The position numbers and the translations under genes were made by a program. The notes under the pieces were generated by a model, which saw only the letters and a program-made list of their open reading frames with translations, was not told the origin of the DNA and did no database searches. A stretch of DNA of 49,701 nt, from NCBI GenBank assembly GCA_020848635.1, contig JADLHS010000021.1, positions 1-49,701 of the forward strand. The letters run 5' to 3'. Shown piece by piece: positions 6,695 through 15,972 of this stretch (position 1 is its first letter; each line of letters opens with the position of its first letter). The stretch comes from Limisphaerales bacterium (lineage in GTDB: Bacteria > Verrucomicrobiota > Verrucomicrobiia > Limisphaerales > JADLHS01).

Positions 6695-8217
6695 CACGCT
6701 TTCTCGTCAGCGCCTTTCCCCATCGCGTTCTTCAGCGCGGGAATTTGTTGCAACAGCTTCTCGAACTTCACGCCAGTCAAACTTTCCAGCACCGGCGGGA
6801 GCTGCGCCATGATCTGGGTGACATCGCCGGTAAGCTTGCTCGCGCCGCCGCCGGGGCCGTTGCCGGAATTGATGATGACCATCTTCTCCATCTTGGAAAG
6901 CGGTTCGCTGATGCGTGCGGCAATCTCCGGCATGACTTTGATGAGCATTTCCAGCACGGCCGCTTCGTTGAATTTCTGGAAGGCTTCGGCCTTGAGGCGC
7001 GTGGCTTCGGCGTTGGCTTTGCCTTGGGCTTCAATGATGACGGCTTGCGCGACACCCTTGGCTTTGTTGGCTTCGGCTTCAGCGATGCCGGTGGCCTGGG
7101 CGACATCGGCGGCGGCAAAACCTTTGGCCTTCGCGGCGGAAGCCGCACCCGCCGCTTCCGTTTCCAGTTGGAACTTGGTGGCATTGGCCAGCGTCTCGAC
7201 CTTGTAGCGCTCGGCATCCGCCGGTTTCTGCACGTTCGCTTCGAGTTCGCGTTGCTTGCGTTTGATTTCCTGCTCCTGCAACTCGATCTGTTTTTGTTTC
7301 GCGATGATTTCGACCTGGACCTCTTCGGCCTTCACGAGTTGGCCGGTTTTGTATTTCTGTAGATCGTAGGCGAGGTCGGCTTCCGCCTTCTTCTGGTTCA
7401 CCGTCGCCTGATAGCCGGCGACGTTGGATTGGTAATCGCGCTGGGCTTCGGCGATTTTAGAGTCGGCGGCGAACTTGGCCTCCTGGCCCGCTTGCGTGGC
7501 CTGCGAGGATTTGATCATCGCATCGCGGTCGGCTTCGGCTTGGGCGATTTGCGCGTCGCGTTTGACTTGGGCAATGCGCGGCTTGCCCAACGCGTCGAGA
7601 TAGCCTTGGGTGTCGCGGATGTCACGGATGGTGAAGCTGACAATGCCCAGTCCCATGTTCGCCATGTCGCCGGCGGCCACTTCCTGGACTTTCGAGGCGA
7701 AGGCGTCGCGGTTCTGGTAAATTTCCTCAACGGTCATCGTGCCGAGAATCGCGCGCAGATGGCCTTCGAGGGTTTGCATGGCCACGTTCTTGATTTCATC
7801 GGTGCTCTTGCTGAGAAACTGTTCCGCGGCGGTGGAAATGGAAATGTCATCACCCTTGATTTTGACCTGCGCCACGCCATCCACTTTCACCGGCACCCCT
7901 TTGCTCGTGTAAACTTCCGGCGTTTGCACATCAATCGTCATCAGTTCCAGGGAAAGGATGTCCACCTTTTCGAGGATGGGAACCACGAAGGTGCCGCCGC
8001 CCTTTTTGATGCGAAAACCGCGGGTGCGCACGTTGCCGTCGGGGTCGGCGTATTTGTGCTTCATGCCGGAGGCCACCAGCACTTCGTTGGGGCCGACTTT
8101 GGTGTAGCGGCTCATGATGGCCACGAACACCAGGAGGACAACGACGCCAAGGGCGACGGCGGCGACGATCACGATCGGGCCGCTGAGAATACCCGCAAGG
8201 ATGGGAGTTAGTTGCAT
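6694..8217 (-). CDS. floT: flotillin-like SPFH/band 7 protein
   Basis: A 507-aa flotillin of the YuaG/FloT type, which forms membrane microdomains and scaffolds other membrane proteins. The N-terminus has a long hydrophobic segment (about 10-35) for membrane insertion. The SPFH domain spans roughly 45-230 with the flotillin-like stretch MTIDVQTPEVYTSKGVPV. A long alanine/glutamate-rich coiled coil follows at about 230-430, and a helical C-terminus ends it. The upstream NfeD-like gene (14 bp away) is its usual partner, as in the Bacillus yuaFG pair. The symbol is by family likeness. Confidence 0.93.
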   Translation of the reverse strand: MQLTPILAGILSGPIVIVAAVALGVVVLLVFVAIMSRYTKVGPNEVLVASGMKHKYADPDGNVRTRGFRIKKGGGTFVVPILEKVDILSLELMTIDVQTPEVYTSKGVPVKVDGVAQVKIKGDDISISTAAEQFLSKSTDEIKNVAMQTLEGHLRAILGTMTVEEIYQNRDAFASKVQEVAAGDMANMGLGIVSFTIRDIRDTQGYLDALGKPRIAQVKRDAQIAQAEADRDAMIKSSQATQAGQEAKFAADSKIAEAQRDYQSNVAGYQATVNQKKAEADLAYDLQKYKTGQLVKAEEVQVEIIAKQKQIELQEQEIKRKQRELEANVQKPADAERYKVETLANATKFQLETEAAGAASAAKAKGFAAADVAQATGIAEAEANKAKGVAQAVIIEAQGKANAEATRLKAEAFQKFNEAAVLEMLIKVMPEIAARISEPLSKMEKMVIINSGNGPGGGASKLTGDVTQIMAQLPPVLESLTGVKFEKLLQQIPALKNAMGKGADEKA

Positions 8218-8231
8218 AGTTGGATTAGGGG

Positions 8232-8807
8232 TTATGGATTCCTGGGAATTGCAGTGGAAGCGACGTAAAACTGGGAGCCGGCGACACGGGTTATCTTGAC
8301 CTCGCTGCCATTTCCGACTGGCGACGCGCTTTCCTCCCGGGCGGGAGCCGTATAACGCGTTCCGCCCTGGACATAGGCAATTTCGCCGACTCCGCCGGCG
8401 GGAATCGGGGTGATCACCGTTGCCACATGGCCCACCAGTGTCGCCACCTGCGATTCGCTGGAGCTGTCCGAAGCGCGTACCAGTTTTCGGAGGAGATTTA
8501 CAAGCGTTCCGGCGACGAGCACAGCGAAGACAATGGACAAGGCGGCGCTAATGACGGGCGATTTGGTGGCTTCAAACTGGGAAAAAATCAGGCCAAAGGC
8601 CCCAAACGCGGCGACGAACGCCGCCATCACAATCGGACTAAAAAGCGAAACCCCCGGGGCATCACTGCTGTCCGCACCCGCTTCGGCATGTCCGCCGCTG
8701 CCCCCGACATGGCCGTGATCACCGCCCAGGTGGCCCAGGATCGTTGAACCCAGAACGAACACGAATCCCACCACCAGACAGAACAGGTAAACAAGAAAGG
8801 CGGACAT
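8232..8807 (-). CDS. NfeD/YuaF-like membrane protein, flotillin partner
   Basis: A 191-aa inner-membrane protein. A first helix (5-27) is followed by a Gly/His-rich loop (GHLGGDHGHVGGSGGHAEAG) that could bind metal, then two helices (about 55-75 and 83-105). A C-terminal soluble beta-rich part from about 120 (VATLVGHVATVITPIPAGG) fits the OB-fold of the NfeD family. NfeD-like proteins without the ClpP-type protease half pair with flotillins, as in YuaF. It is the first gene of the minus-strand operon, so its promoter should lie in 8808-9000. Confidence 0.85.
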   Translation of the reverse strand: MSAFLVYLFCLVVGFVFVLGSTILGHLGGDHGHVGGSGGHAEAGADSSDAPGVSLFSPIVMAAFVAAFGAFGLIFSQFEATKSPVISAALSIVFAVLVAGTLVNLLRKLVRASDSSSESQVATLVGHVATVITPIPAGGVGEIAYVQGGTRYTAPAREESASPVGNGSEVKITRVAGSQFYVASTAIPRNP

Positions 8808-9297
8808 GGTTTAGTTTGGGTTGAGGTTTGACTGTTCCCAGTCAGTTCCGCTTCGACAAGGCGGGACGCGGAAGGGAGATCCGCTGACCAGACAGATGGC
8901 GTAGGTAATCATAGTTCCTCGCAATGTTGGTTGCCGCTCAAAGTAAAAGCCCAACGCCGCCCGCTAGCAAGCAGGAAACGAGGCGAATCGCGTCGCCGGC
9001 ATTGAACCATCCGGTGGACGACGATTCGCCCGCGCTCGACCGGGCGCTGGCAGTTTCGTTGACATCGTTGCCGTTCATACTCCGGGAGCATCAAACGAAA
9101 AATCACCGCGCGGTGCATCTACAATTCTCCTGGGCCTTTGGAATGCAACCCGGCCACTCCAGGCACGGCGGACAGCGACCGGTCCCCGGTCGCAGCCATC
9201 TCCCTGCCGGCGGACCCGCTACGGGCGAGGGACCGCCCGCGCCCCGACCGATAGATTTTCATTTTGCTCTTTCAGCGGGGGCTTATACTTTCGGCTC
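8808..9297. other. divergent intergenic region, no gene seen
   Basis: This 490-bp gap lies between the start of the envelope operon (minus) and dapF (plus). The open frames in it have no sensible protein character. It holds a perfect hairpin at 9175-9193 (GCGACCGG, TCC loop, CCGGTCGC) without a T run. A -10-like TATACT sits at 9284-9289, 8 nt before the dapF ATG, which would make the dapF message nearly leaderless. The only upstream TTG hexamer, TTGCTC at 9264, is 14 nt away, shorter than usual. Confidence 0.45.
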
Positions 9298-10107
9298 ATG
9301 ATTTTGAAATTCACCAAGATGAACGGTGCGGGTAACGATTTTGTGCTCGTGGACAACCGCGCGCAGAACATAAGGCTCACCCCGGAGCAGATCATCCGCC
9401 TGTGCGACCGGCATCGTGGCGTTGGCGCGGATGGCTTGATGCTTCTTGTGCCGGCGCGCACCGGCCGGGCGGATTGGGCCTGGGATTTCTACAACAACGA
9501 CGGGAGCGTCGCGGAGATGTGCGGCAACGGCGCGCGTTGCTTTGGCCGCTATGTGCAAAAGCTAACCGGCGCGAATCACGCGCTCACCTTCGAGACCGCG
9601 GCGGGGATTATTGCGGCCAGTTTCCAGGGCGAACGGGTGACGGTGAATCTCACCCCGCCAAGGGATTTGCGATTGAAGCAAAGCGTGCTGCTCGCGGCGG
9701 GGGCGACCACGATCCACTCCCTCAATACCGGCGTGCCCCACGCGGTGCTCTACGTACCAGATGCGGATCGCGCGATGGTCATGCAACTCGGAGCGGAGAT
9801 TCGTCACCACGCCCATTTCGCCCCCCGCGGTACGAATGTGAACTTCGTGCAAGTGTTGGGCGCGAACCACATTCGCGTGCGCACATTCGAACGCGGGGTG
9901 GAAGGCGAGACGCTGGCGTGCGGCACCGGCGTAAGCGCGGCAGCGCTGATTTCCGCGCGCGTCCACGGCTTTAACTCACCAGTCATAGTTCAGGTTCAAG
10001 GGGGCGACCGGCTCGAAGTGAGCTTCCGGGACGATGGCGCGGAATTCTCCGACGTGCGCCTGACCGGCCCGGCGGATTTTGCTTTTAGCGGGCAAATCGA
10101 GCTTTGA
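9298..10107 (+). CDS. dapF: diaminopimelate epimerase
   Basis: Converts LL- to meso-diaminopimelate for lysine and peptidoglycan synthesis, cofactor-free, using two cysteines. The start MILKFTKMNGAGNDF fits the family opening exactly, which fixes the ATG at 9298. The catalytic cysteines are C75 (EMCGNGARC) and C208 (LACGTGVSAAA). At 269 aa it is full length. The operator/promoter region is short, with TATACT 8 nt upstream. yajC begins 73 bp downstream behind its own likely promoter. Confidence 0.96.
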   Translation: MILKFTKMNGAGNDFVLVDNRAQNIRLTPEQIIRLCDRHRGVGADGLMLLVPARTGRADWAWDFYNNDGSVAEMCGNGARCFGRYVQKLTGANHALTFETAAGIIAASFQGERVTVNLTPPRDLRLKQSVLLAAGATTIHSLNTGVPHAVLYVPDADRAMVMQLGAEIRHHAHFAPRGTNVNFVQVLGANHIRVRTFERGVEGETLACGTGVSAAALISARVHGFNSPVIVQVQGGDRLEVSFRDDGAEFSDVRLTGPADFAFSGQIEL

Positions 10108-10132
10108 GTCCCGTCCTGGCGATTCATAACGC

Positions 10133-10160
10133 TTGCCAAATATGTTTCCTCCCATAGATT
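10133..10160 (+). promoter_or_regulatory. candidate yajC-secDF promoter
   Basis: TTGCCA at 10133-10138 and TAGATT at 10155-10160 are 16 nt apart, a good sigma-70-like arrangement, 20 nt upstream of the yajC ATG. Assigned by eye only. Confidence 0.4.
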
Positions 10161-10180
10161 AAGCGCCCGTTTATCGAAAT

Positions 10181-10528
10181 ATGGAAATCAATCTAGGCAG
10201 TCTCTTGCTCGCCATGGCCCCGCCACCGGGAACCCAACCAGATCCCAAGGGCGAAATGATCAAGCTGGTAGGCATGCTCGGCTTGATGGCGGTGATGTTC
10301 TACTTCGTTGCCATGCGGCCACAGCAAAAACGGGCCAAGGAGCACGCGGCCTTGCTCAAAGCCGTCAAAGCGGGTGACAAGATTACCACGACCAGCGGCA
10401 TCCTTGGCGTAGTCCTCAGCGTCAAGGAGAAGACCGTGACCATCCGGTCGGCGGATGCCAAGTTGGAAATTACCAAGGCTGCCATTGCTGAAATCACCGA
10501 GCGCGGCAGCGAAAAAAGCGAGGCCTAA
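10181..10528 (+). CDS. yajC: preprotein translocase subunit YajC
   Basis: A 115-aa single-span membrane protein that joins SecDF at the Sec translocon. A short N-terminal periplasmic part with a Pro-rich stretch (APPPGTQPDPKG) precedes one helix (about 28-45, MLGLMAVMFYFVAMRPQQKR). The MRPQQKR end of the helix and the following GDKITTTSGILG stretch are YajC hallmarks. The C-terminal half is the small cytoplasmic domain. secDF follows after 18 bp, the standard order, so the two are one operon. Confidence 0.93.
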   Translation: MEINLGSLLLAMAPPPGTQPDPKGEMIKLVGMLGLMAVMFYFVAMRPQQKRAKEHAALLKAVKAGDKITTTSGILGVVLSVKEKTVTIRSADAKLEITKAAIAEITERGSEKSEA

Positions 10529-10546
10529 GCCCGTCCTGTAAATCCC

Positions 10547-13102
10547 ATGAGCCGAAACAATACCTGGCGACTGATTATTGTCATCGCGATCCTGCTGTTC
10601 TCCCTCAACGAGATCTTTTTCCGCGACTATCGCTTCGTCCCGCCGAAGGGGCGCGACCTGGTGGAGCACTTCGCCGAACGCGCCCGGGTAGCCCCAACGG
10701 AGACGACGTTCTCCAACATTGTTTTTGTCGCGCGTGCCCTGCAAAAGACCAACGCGGATCAGGCTTTCCTCAACCTCCAGACCGCCATCGGCACGAATGA
10801 CATCCGGCCCTATTTTCCGTTCGACGCCCGCAATGAACCCGCTCCGACGACGTTTATTTTGAACCGGCTTCAACGCGAGGCGGCGGGCAAGATCAAGCTC
10901 GGTCTTGACCTTCAGGGCGGTACATCTTTCCTCGTCGAGATGGACATGACGAAATTGTCCGACACCAACGAACTCGCCGGCGCGCTGTCGCAGGCGATCG
11001 AGGTGTTGCGCAAACGCGTAGACCGGTTTGGCGTGGCTGAACCGGTGATCCGACCGGCGGGCAACAACCGGATTGAGATCCAGTTGCCCGGTTTGTCCGA
11101 AGATGACCGCGTGCGTGCCAAGGCCAGCATTCAGAAAACCGCATTTCTCGAATTTCGTCTGGCCCATGAGCAGACCGATGAACTGGTGCGATTGGGCGAA
11201 GTCCCACCCGGCTACGAATTGCTGCAACGCAAGACCCGCCCGCGCAGCGGGGGGGAACGACTGGACCGGGTCATTGTGAAGAAGAAAGGCGAGCCGGGCC
11301 TGACCGGCAGCATCGTCAAGCAGGCGATGGCGGTACCTGGTAATTTCGGCGAGCCCCAGATCAATTTTCAACTTAATGATTCGGGCGCAGCGCGGTTTGC
11401 GGAACTCACCCGCGAGTTTCGCGGCCGCAAACTGGCGATTGTGCTGGACGGGGAATTGTATTCCGCCCCGAACATCAACGAGCCGATCGAGACCGGCAAC
11501 GGCCAGATCACCGGCGACTTTTCTGAACTTGAGGCCCGCGAACTGGCGGGCGTTTTGGAGAATCCGTTGCGCGCGCCGTTGCGCATTCTCGATTCCACCG
11601 ATGTGGACCCCACGCTCGGCAAGGATTCCATCAATAGCGGCATGCGGGCGGCCATCTACGGTATCATTGCAGTCGCGGGCTTCATGCTCGTGTATTACAT
11701 GTTGGCCGGCGTGGTGGCGAATGTGGCCTTGATGCTGAACATTATCATCCTCATTGGCGTGATGTGTTCCATTGGCACGACACTAACGCTGCCGGGCATT
11801 GCTGGGATCGTGCTGACGATCGGCATGGCGGTGGACGCTAATGTGCTGATCTTTGAACGCATCCGCGAGGAACTCGCGGCCGGAAAATCCATCCGCGGGG
11901 CGCTCAATGCCGGTTACGACAAGGCGTTCGGCACCATCTTCGACTCCAACCTGACGACACTGATTGCTTCGGTGATCTTAATTTTCCTCGGTACCGGCCC
12001 GGTGAAGGGTTTCGGAGTTACGCTGACCATTGGAGTCTTGGTCAGCATGTTCACGGCGCTCGTTGTGACGCGCCTCATCTTCGACTGGCTGCTGGCCAAG
12101 GACCTCATCAAGGATATCAAGATGCTCCACATCATTCGGGGCGCGAAGTATGATTTCATGCGCTGGGCCAAGCCGGCCTTCATCGCCTCCTGGCTGCTGG
12201 TTCTCATCGGCAACGGCTACGGCCTCTATCGCGGCAAGGACGTGATGGGTGTCGAGTTCACCGGTGGAACGCAGACGATTTTGACGTTTGACCAAAGCAA
12301 ATCCGTTGGGGTGGATGAAATCCGCAAGTCGGTCGCCAAGACCGGTGTGGGCGAGGTGTTGATCGCCTACCAAAAGGAACTCGGCTCCGGCACGCGCACC
12401 TTGATGGTCACCGTGCGTGCCACGGATGAAAAGGAGGGCGTCGCGGCCAGTCAGAAAGTTATCGCGCAGATCCACGGCGATTTTGCGGATGCGAAATTTA
12501 CGGCCGGCGCTGCTCGCAACGTCGGTCCGACCGTGGGCGCAGAAATCCGCAACACGGCCATCTTGGCGGCGCTGGCGGCGTTGTTCATGATCCTGGTGTA
12601 TGTGGCTTTTCGCTACGAATTCTCCTTCGCCATCGGCGCGGTCGTGGCGATCATACACGACCTCCTGATGACGACGGGATGGTATTTCCTCGCGGGTCGC
12701 GAGTTGAATGCCACCACCGTGGCGGCGTTGTTGACCATCATCGGCTTCTCGATCAACGACACCATCGTGATTTTCGACCGCATTCGCGAAGACCTCAAGC
12801 TGGGGGTGCGCGGGACGTTTCGCGAGGTGATCAACCAGGCGCTCAATCAAACCTTGAGCCGCACGATCATCACGTCCGGCACGGTGTTCCTGGCAACCCT
12901 CTCGCTTTATCTCTTTGGCGGCGGACCGGTGAATGATTTTGCTTTTACATTCCTCGTCGGCATATTGACGGGCACGTATTCCTCGATCTACATCGCGAGC
13001 GCCATTGTTTTGTGGTGGCACAAGGGACACCGGCCCAATCTCGGCTCGGGGGTTGCTTTGGAAAGTGCCACCCCGGACAACAAGACACTCCAAAAGGACT
13101 GA
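10547..13102 (+). CDS. secDF: fused protein translocase subunit SecDF
   Basis: An 851-aa fusion of SecD and SecF, which uses the proton gradient to help pull exported proteins through the Sec channel. The SecD half has one N-terminal helix, a long periplasmic P1 domain starting KIKLGLDLQGGTSFLVEM (near 115-130), then five helices from about 365, including GMAVDANVLIFERIREE. The SecF half starts near 540 with its own first helix, the VMGVEFTGGTQ motif and a second block with GFSINDTIVIFDRIRED. The paired DANVLIFERI/DTIVIFDRI motifs mark both halves. Fusion is normal in several phyla. Confidence 0.96.
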   Translation: MSRNNTWRLIIVIAILLFSLNEIFFRDYRFVPPKGRDLVEHFAERARVAPTETTFSNIVFVARALQKTNADQAFLNLQTAIGTNDIRPYFPFDARNEPAPTTFILNRLQREAAGKIKLGLDLQGGTSFLVEMDMTKLSDTNELAGALSQAIEVLRKRVDRFGVAEPVIRPAGNNRIEIQLPGLSEDDRVRAKASIQKTAFLEFRLAHEQTDELVRLGEVPPGYELLQRKTRPRSGGERLDRVIVKKKGEPGLTGSIVKQAMAVPGNFGEPQINFQLNDSGAARFAELTREFRGRKLAIVLDGELYSAPNINEPIETGNGQITGDFSELEARELAGVLENPLRAPLRILDSTDVDPTLGKDSINSGMRAAIYGIIAVAGFMLVYYMLAGVVANVALMLNIIILIGVMCSIGTTLTLPGIAGIVLTIGMAVDANVLIFERIREELAAGKSIRGALNAGYDKAFGTIFDSNLTTLIASVILIFLGTGPVKGFGVTLTIGVLVSMFTALVVTRLIFDWLLAKDLIKDIKMLHIIRGAKYDFMRWAKPAFIASWLLVLIGNGYGLYRGKDVMGVEFTGGTQTILTFDQSKSVGVDEIRKSVAKTGVGEVLIAYQKELGSGTRTLMVTVRATDEKEGVAASQKVIAQIHGDFADAKFTAGAARNVGPTVGAEIRNTAILAALAALFMILVYVAFRYEFSFAIGAVVAIIHDLLMTTGWYFLAGRELNATTVAALLTIIGFSINDTIVIFDRIREDLKLGVRGTFREVINQALNQTLSRTIITSGTVFLATLSLYLFGGGPVNDFAFTFLVGILTGTYSSIYIASAIVLWWHKGHRPNLGSGVALESATPDNKTLQKD

Positions 13103-13201
13103 CGGCGTCTATTTCCTGACCTTAATCCAGATCTGAATTTTGATCTCCCAGTGGGGTTAGTATTCCGAACGGGATTTTGGTTGAGACGGAAAGTCTGAAC
13201 C

Positions 13202-14185
13202 ATGCTTGCCTTGATCAACATCACCGCCTGGCATTGGGCGGGATTTATCCTGTGCGTGATCTTCTTTCTCGCGCTGGATCTGGGAGTGTTTCACCGGTCG
13301 CCGCATGTGGTCAAATTCAAGGAGGCGCTCACCTGGACAGCAATTTGGGTGCTTCTTTCCTTTGGCTTCGGTTTGCTCCTCGCGCCGGCAATGGTGACGG
13401 GGTGGGGAAAACAGGACTCGGTTGAGTTTGTCACGGGTTACATCATCGAGCTGTCGCTCTCGATGGACAATGTCTTCGTTATTGCGCTGATTTTCGCCTA
13501 CTTTCGCGTGCCGTCCCAGTACCAGCACCGCGTGTTGTTCTGGGGCATCCTCGGGGCGCTGTTGATGCGCGGCGTGATGATCGGGGCGGGGGCGGCCCTC
13601 ATCACCCGGTTCATGTGGACACTCTACCTCTTTGGTGCGTTCCTGATTTTTACCGGGGTCAAGATGCTGTTCGTCAGCGATGAAGGCGTTCACCCGGAAA
13701 AGAATGTGCTGCTTCGCCTCGCGAAGAAATTCTTCCCAGTGACCGCCGAGTTTCACGGTCAGAAATTCGCGCTCTGCGAGCAGGGGCGATTCACTTTAAC
13801 CCCGCTGGCGCTCGTGCTACTGGTGGTGGAGACCACGGACCTGATTTTTGCCGTGGATTCGATCCCAGCTATTTTTGCCGTGACGCAAAAGCCGTTCATC
13901 GTTTTCACGTCCAACGTCTTTGCCATCCTTGGTCTGCGGTCGCTTTACTTCGTCCTGGCCGGGGCGATTGACTACTTTCGCTATCTGAAAGTTGGTCTGT
14001 CCTTCGTCCTCGTGTTCATTGGCGGAAAGATGCTGCTTGATTCCCATGGTCAGCCGCCGAGATGGTTTCAGGTGGAGATTCCGAGCAGTGTGTCCTTGCT
14101 GGTTGTGGGGGCGATCATTGTCACTTCCATTGCCTTATCGGTGGTGGCGGGCCGGCGCGAAAAGCGGGCCGGGCGTAAATTGTGA
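13202..14185 (+). CDS. TerC/Alx family integral membrane protein
   Basis: A 327-aa protein with about eight or nine membrane helices. The TerC acidic motifs are clear: LSMDNVFVIALIF in the first half and ETTDLIFAVDSIPAIFAV in the second. The family includes Alx and MeeF/MeeY, which export manganese, in some cases to metallate exoenzymes after Sec export. Placement after yajC-secDF fits that link but 99 bp separate them and co-transcription is not certain. No yybP-ykoY-like manganese riboswitch could be made out in the short upstream region. Confidence 0.9.
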   Translation: MLALINITAWHWAGFILCVIFFLALDLGVFHRSPHVVKFKEALTWTAIWVLLSFGFGLLLAPAMVTGWGKQDSVEFVTGYIIELSLSMDNVFVIALIFAYFRVPSQYQHRVLFWGILGALLMRGVMIGAGAALITRFMWTLYLFGAFLIFTGVKMLFVSDEGVHPEKNVLLRLAKKFFPVTAEFHGQKFALCEQGRFTLTPLALVLLVVETTDLIFAVDSIPAIFAVTQKPFIVFTSNVFAILGLRSLYFVLAGAIDYFRYLKVGLSFVLVFIGGKMLLDSHGQPPRWFQVEIPSSVSLLVVGAIIVTSIALSVVAGRREKRAGRKL

Positions 14186-14226
14186 TTCAGTGGGTTGACG
14201 TACGGTAACGGGTCCGACGATTCTAA

Positions 14227-15957
14227 GTGGCGATGAAATACCGCTGGTTGCCCGCTCCACTCCAACCTCTATTGACCAACCAAGTTGCCTCGCACCTCAA
14301 GCTATCCCCGCTGCTCGCGCAATGCCTGGTCAATCGCGGCCTCAGCGAACCCAGCGCGATCCGGAATTTTCTCGCACCCCGGCTCAAGCATCTCGCCGAC
14401 CCGTTTCTGCTTCCAAACATGGATGCCGCCGTCGAGCGCCTGTTGCGCGCCCGCGAAGCCGGCGAGTCGCTGGTCATCTTCGGCGACTACGACGTGGATG
14501 GCGTTACTTCCACGACGCTGCTGACGGAGATGCTGGGGGCGCTGGGGTGGTCGGTGAATGCCTATTTGCCGCATCGCCTGGACGAAGGCTACGGACTCAG
14601 TCAGGATGGGGTGGAGAATTGTCTGAAGAAATTCCCCGTGACGCTGTTGCTGGCAGTGGATTGCGGCTCGACCGCCGTGGCCAGCATTGCCTGGCTCAAG
14701 CAACGCGGCGTGGATGTGATCGTCCTGGACCATCATCAAGTCGCCACACCTGCGCCCGAAGCGGTTGCGCTGGTCAACCCCCAACTGGCAACCCGCAACC
14801 CGCAACCCGCAACGGACTTTACCGAACTCTGTTCCGCCGGTCTCGCTTTCAAGCTCGCCCACGCTTTGGTCAAGCGCGGACGCGAAATCGGTCTGGCCGA
14901 TGCGGCGGAGTTTGATTTGCGTCCGTTGCTCGACCTCGTCGCGTTGGGGACGGTTGCCGACCTCGTGCCACTTGTCGGCGAGAACCGCATCCTTGTGGCC
15001 GCCGGACTCGAAAGGTTGAGCCGCACGCTCCGGCCCGGCCTCGTGGCATTAAAACAAGTCGCCCAATGCCCGCCGACCCTTGGCACGTATGAAGTGGGTT
15101 TCCAACTTGGCCCCCGCCTGAACGCCGCCGGGCGGTTGGAAACGGCGGAGGAATCGCTGCGCCTGCTGCGGGCGCGCGACCTGCCGGAGGCAATGCCCAT
15201 CGCCCAACGGCTCGATGCCCAGAATCGCGAACGGCAAAGGATTGAGCGCACCATCGTGGAGGAAGTCGCTGGCGCAGTGCGGGCCAGGTTCAACCCGGCG
15301 ACGGATTTCGTCATCGTCGAGGGGCAGTTGCTCTGGCACATCGGCGTGGTGGGCATCGTCGCGTCGCGCGTGCTGCAGGAATTCTATCGGCCCACGATCA
15401 TCGTCGGCGGCGACGGCGAGCAATGGCGCGGCTCCGGTCGCAGCATCGCCGGCTTCGATCTCGCCGCGGCCTTGCGCGAATGCGATGACCTGCTCATCCG
15501 TCACGGTGGTCACGCGATGGCCGCCGGGATTACGATTCATCCAGACAACCTCAATGCGTTCCGCTCGCGTATCAATGATCTCGCCCGGCGCGTGCTCAAG
15601 CCCGAAGACTTGCAACCGCCGCTCCGACTCGACGCGGAAGTGGGTCTCGGTGATATCTCGCTGACTTCTCTGGCGGAACTCGATCAACTCAAGCCGACGG
15701 GGATGGGAAATCCGATGGTTCAATTCTTCGCGCGCGGACTTACTCATCAACGGCCGCTTCTGCGCATGGGCGCGGAGAAGCAGCATGTGAAACTGTGGCT
15801 GACGGATGGCGCGACCACCCACGAAGGCGTGTGGTGGAATGCGGGCGAGGAATCGCTGCCGGTGGGGAAATTCGACGTGGCCTTCACGCCGCAGGTTAAC
15901 GACTACAACGGCAAACGCACGGTGCAATTGAAGGTTTTGGACTGGCGCCCGGCGTGA
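14227..15957 (+). CDS. recJ: single-stranded-DNA-specific exonuclease RecJ
   Basis: 5'-3' exonuclease of the DHH family acting in recombination and mismatch repair. Motif I is FGDYDVDG (D87, D89, D91), motif II is VDCGS near 145 and the DHH triad is at 168-170. A DHHA1 part has GGHAMAAG. The C-terminal OB-like part follows to 576 aa, a usual length. The start is GTG 14227; ATG 14233 two codons later is equally possible. A short tandem heptamer lies inside the frame at 14789-14813 between the DHH motif and the next conserved block. The gene faces the helicase gene only 15 bp away. Confidence 0.95.
   Translation: MAMKYRWLPAPLQPLLTNQVASHLKLSPLLAQCLVNRGLSEPSAIRNFLAPRLKHLADPFLLPNMDAAVERLLRAREAGESLVIFGDYDVDGVTSTTLLTEMLGALGWSVNAYLPHRLDEGYGLSQDGVENCLKKFPVTLLLAVDCGSTAVASIAWLKQRGVDVIVLDHHQVATPAPEAVALVNPQLATRNPQPATDFTELCSAGLAFKLAHALVKRGREIGLADAAEFDLRPLLDLVALGTVADLVPLVGENRILVAAGLERLSRTLRPGLVALKQVAQCPPTLGTYEVGFQLGPRLNAAGRLETAEESLRLLRARDLPEAMPIAQRLDAQNRERQRIERTIVEEVAGAVRARFNPATDFVIVEGQLLWHIGVVGIVASRVLQEFYRPTIIVGGDGEQWRGSGRSIAGFDLAAALRECDDLLIRHGGHAMAAGITIHPDNLNAFRSRINDLARRVLKPEDLQPPLRLDAEVGLGDISLTSLAELDQLKPTGMGNPMVQFFARGLTHQRPLLRMGAEKQHVKLWLTDGATTHEGVWWNAGEESLPVGKFDVAFTPQVNDYNGKRTVQLKVLDWRPA
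14789..14813 (+). repeat. heptanucleotide tandem repeat inside recJ
   Basis: CAACCCG occurs three times in a row followed by CAAC. It codes for the low-complexity LATRNPQPAT loop of RecJ. Because 7 is not a multiple of 3, gain or loss of one unit would shift the frame. Confidence 0.7.
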
Positions 15958-15972
15958 CGAGGCGATTGACTT

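Noticed and set aside
9175-9193. Perfect hairpin in the gap before dapF as a terminator
   Set aside because: No T run follows on either strand, and no gene ends there; left as an unexplained palindrome.
8924-9301. A 125-codon open frame in the gap before dapF
   Set aside because: No ribosome site, odd composition and overlap with the dapF start; treated as non-coding.
13103-13201. Possible manganese riboswitch before the TerC gene
   Set aside because: Only 99 bp are available and the conserved yybP-ykoY core could not be recognised.
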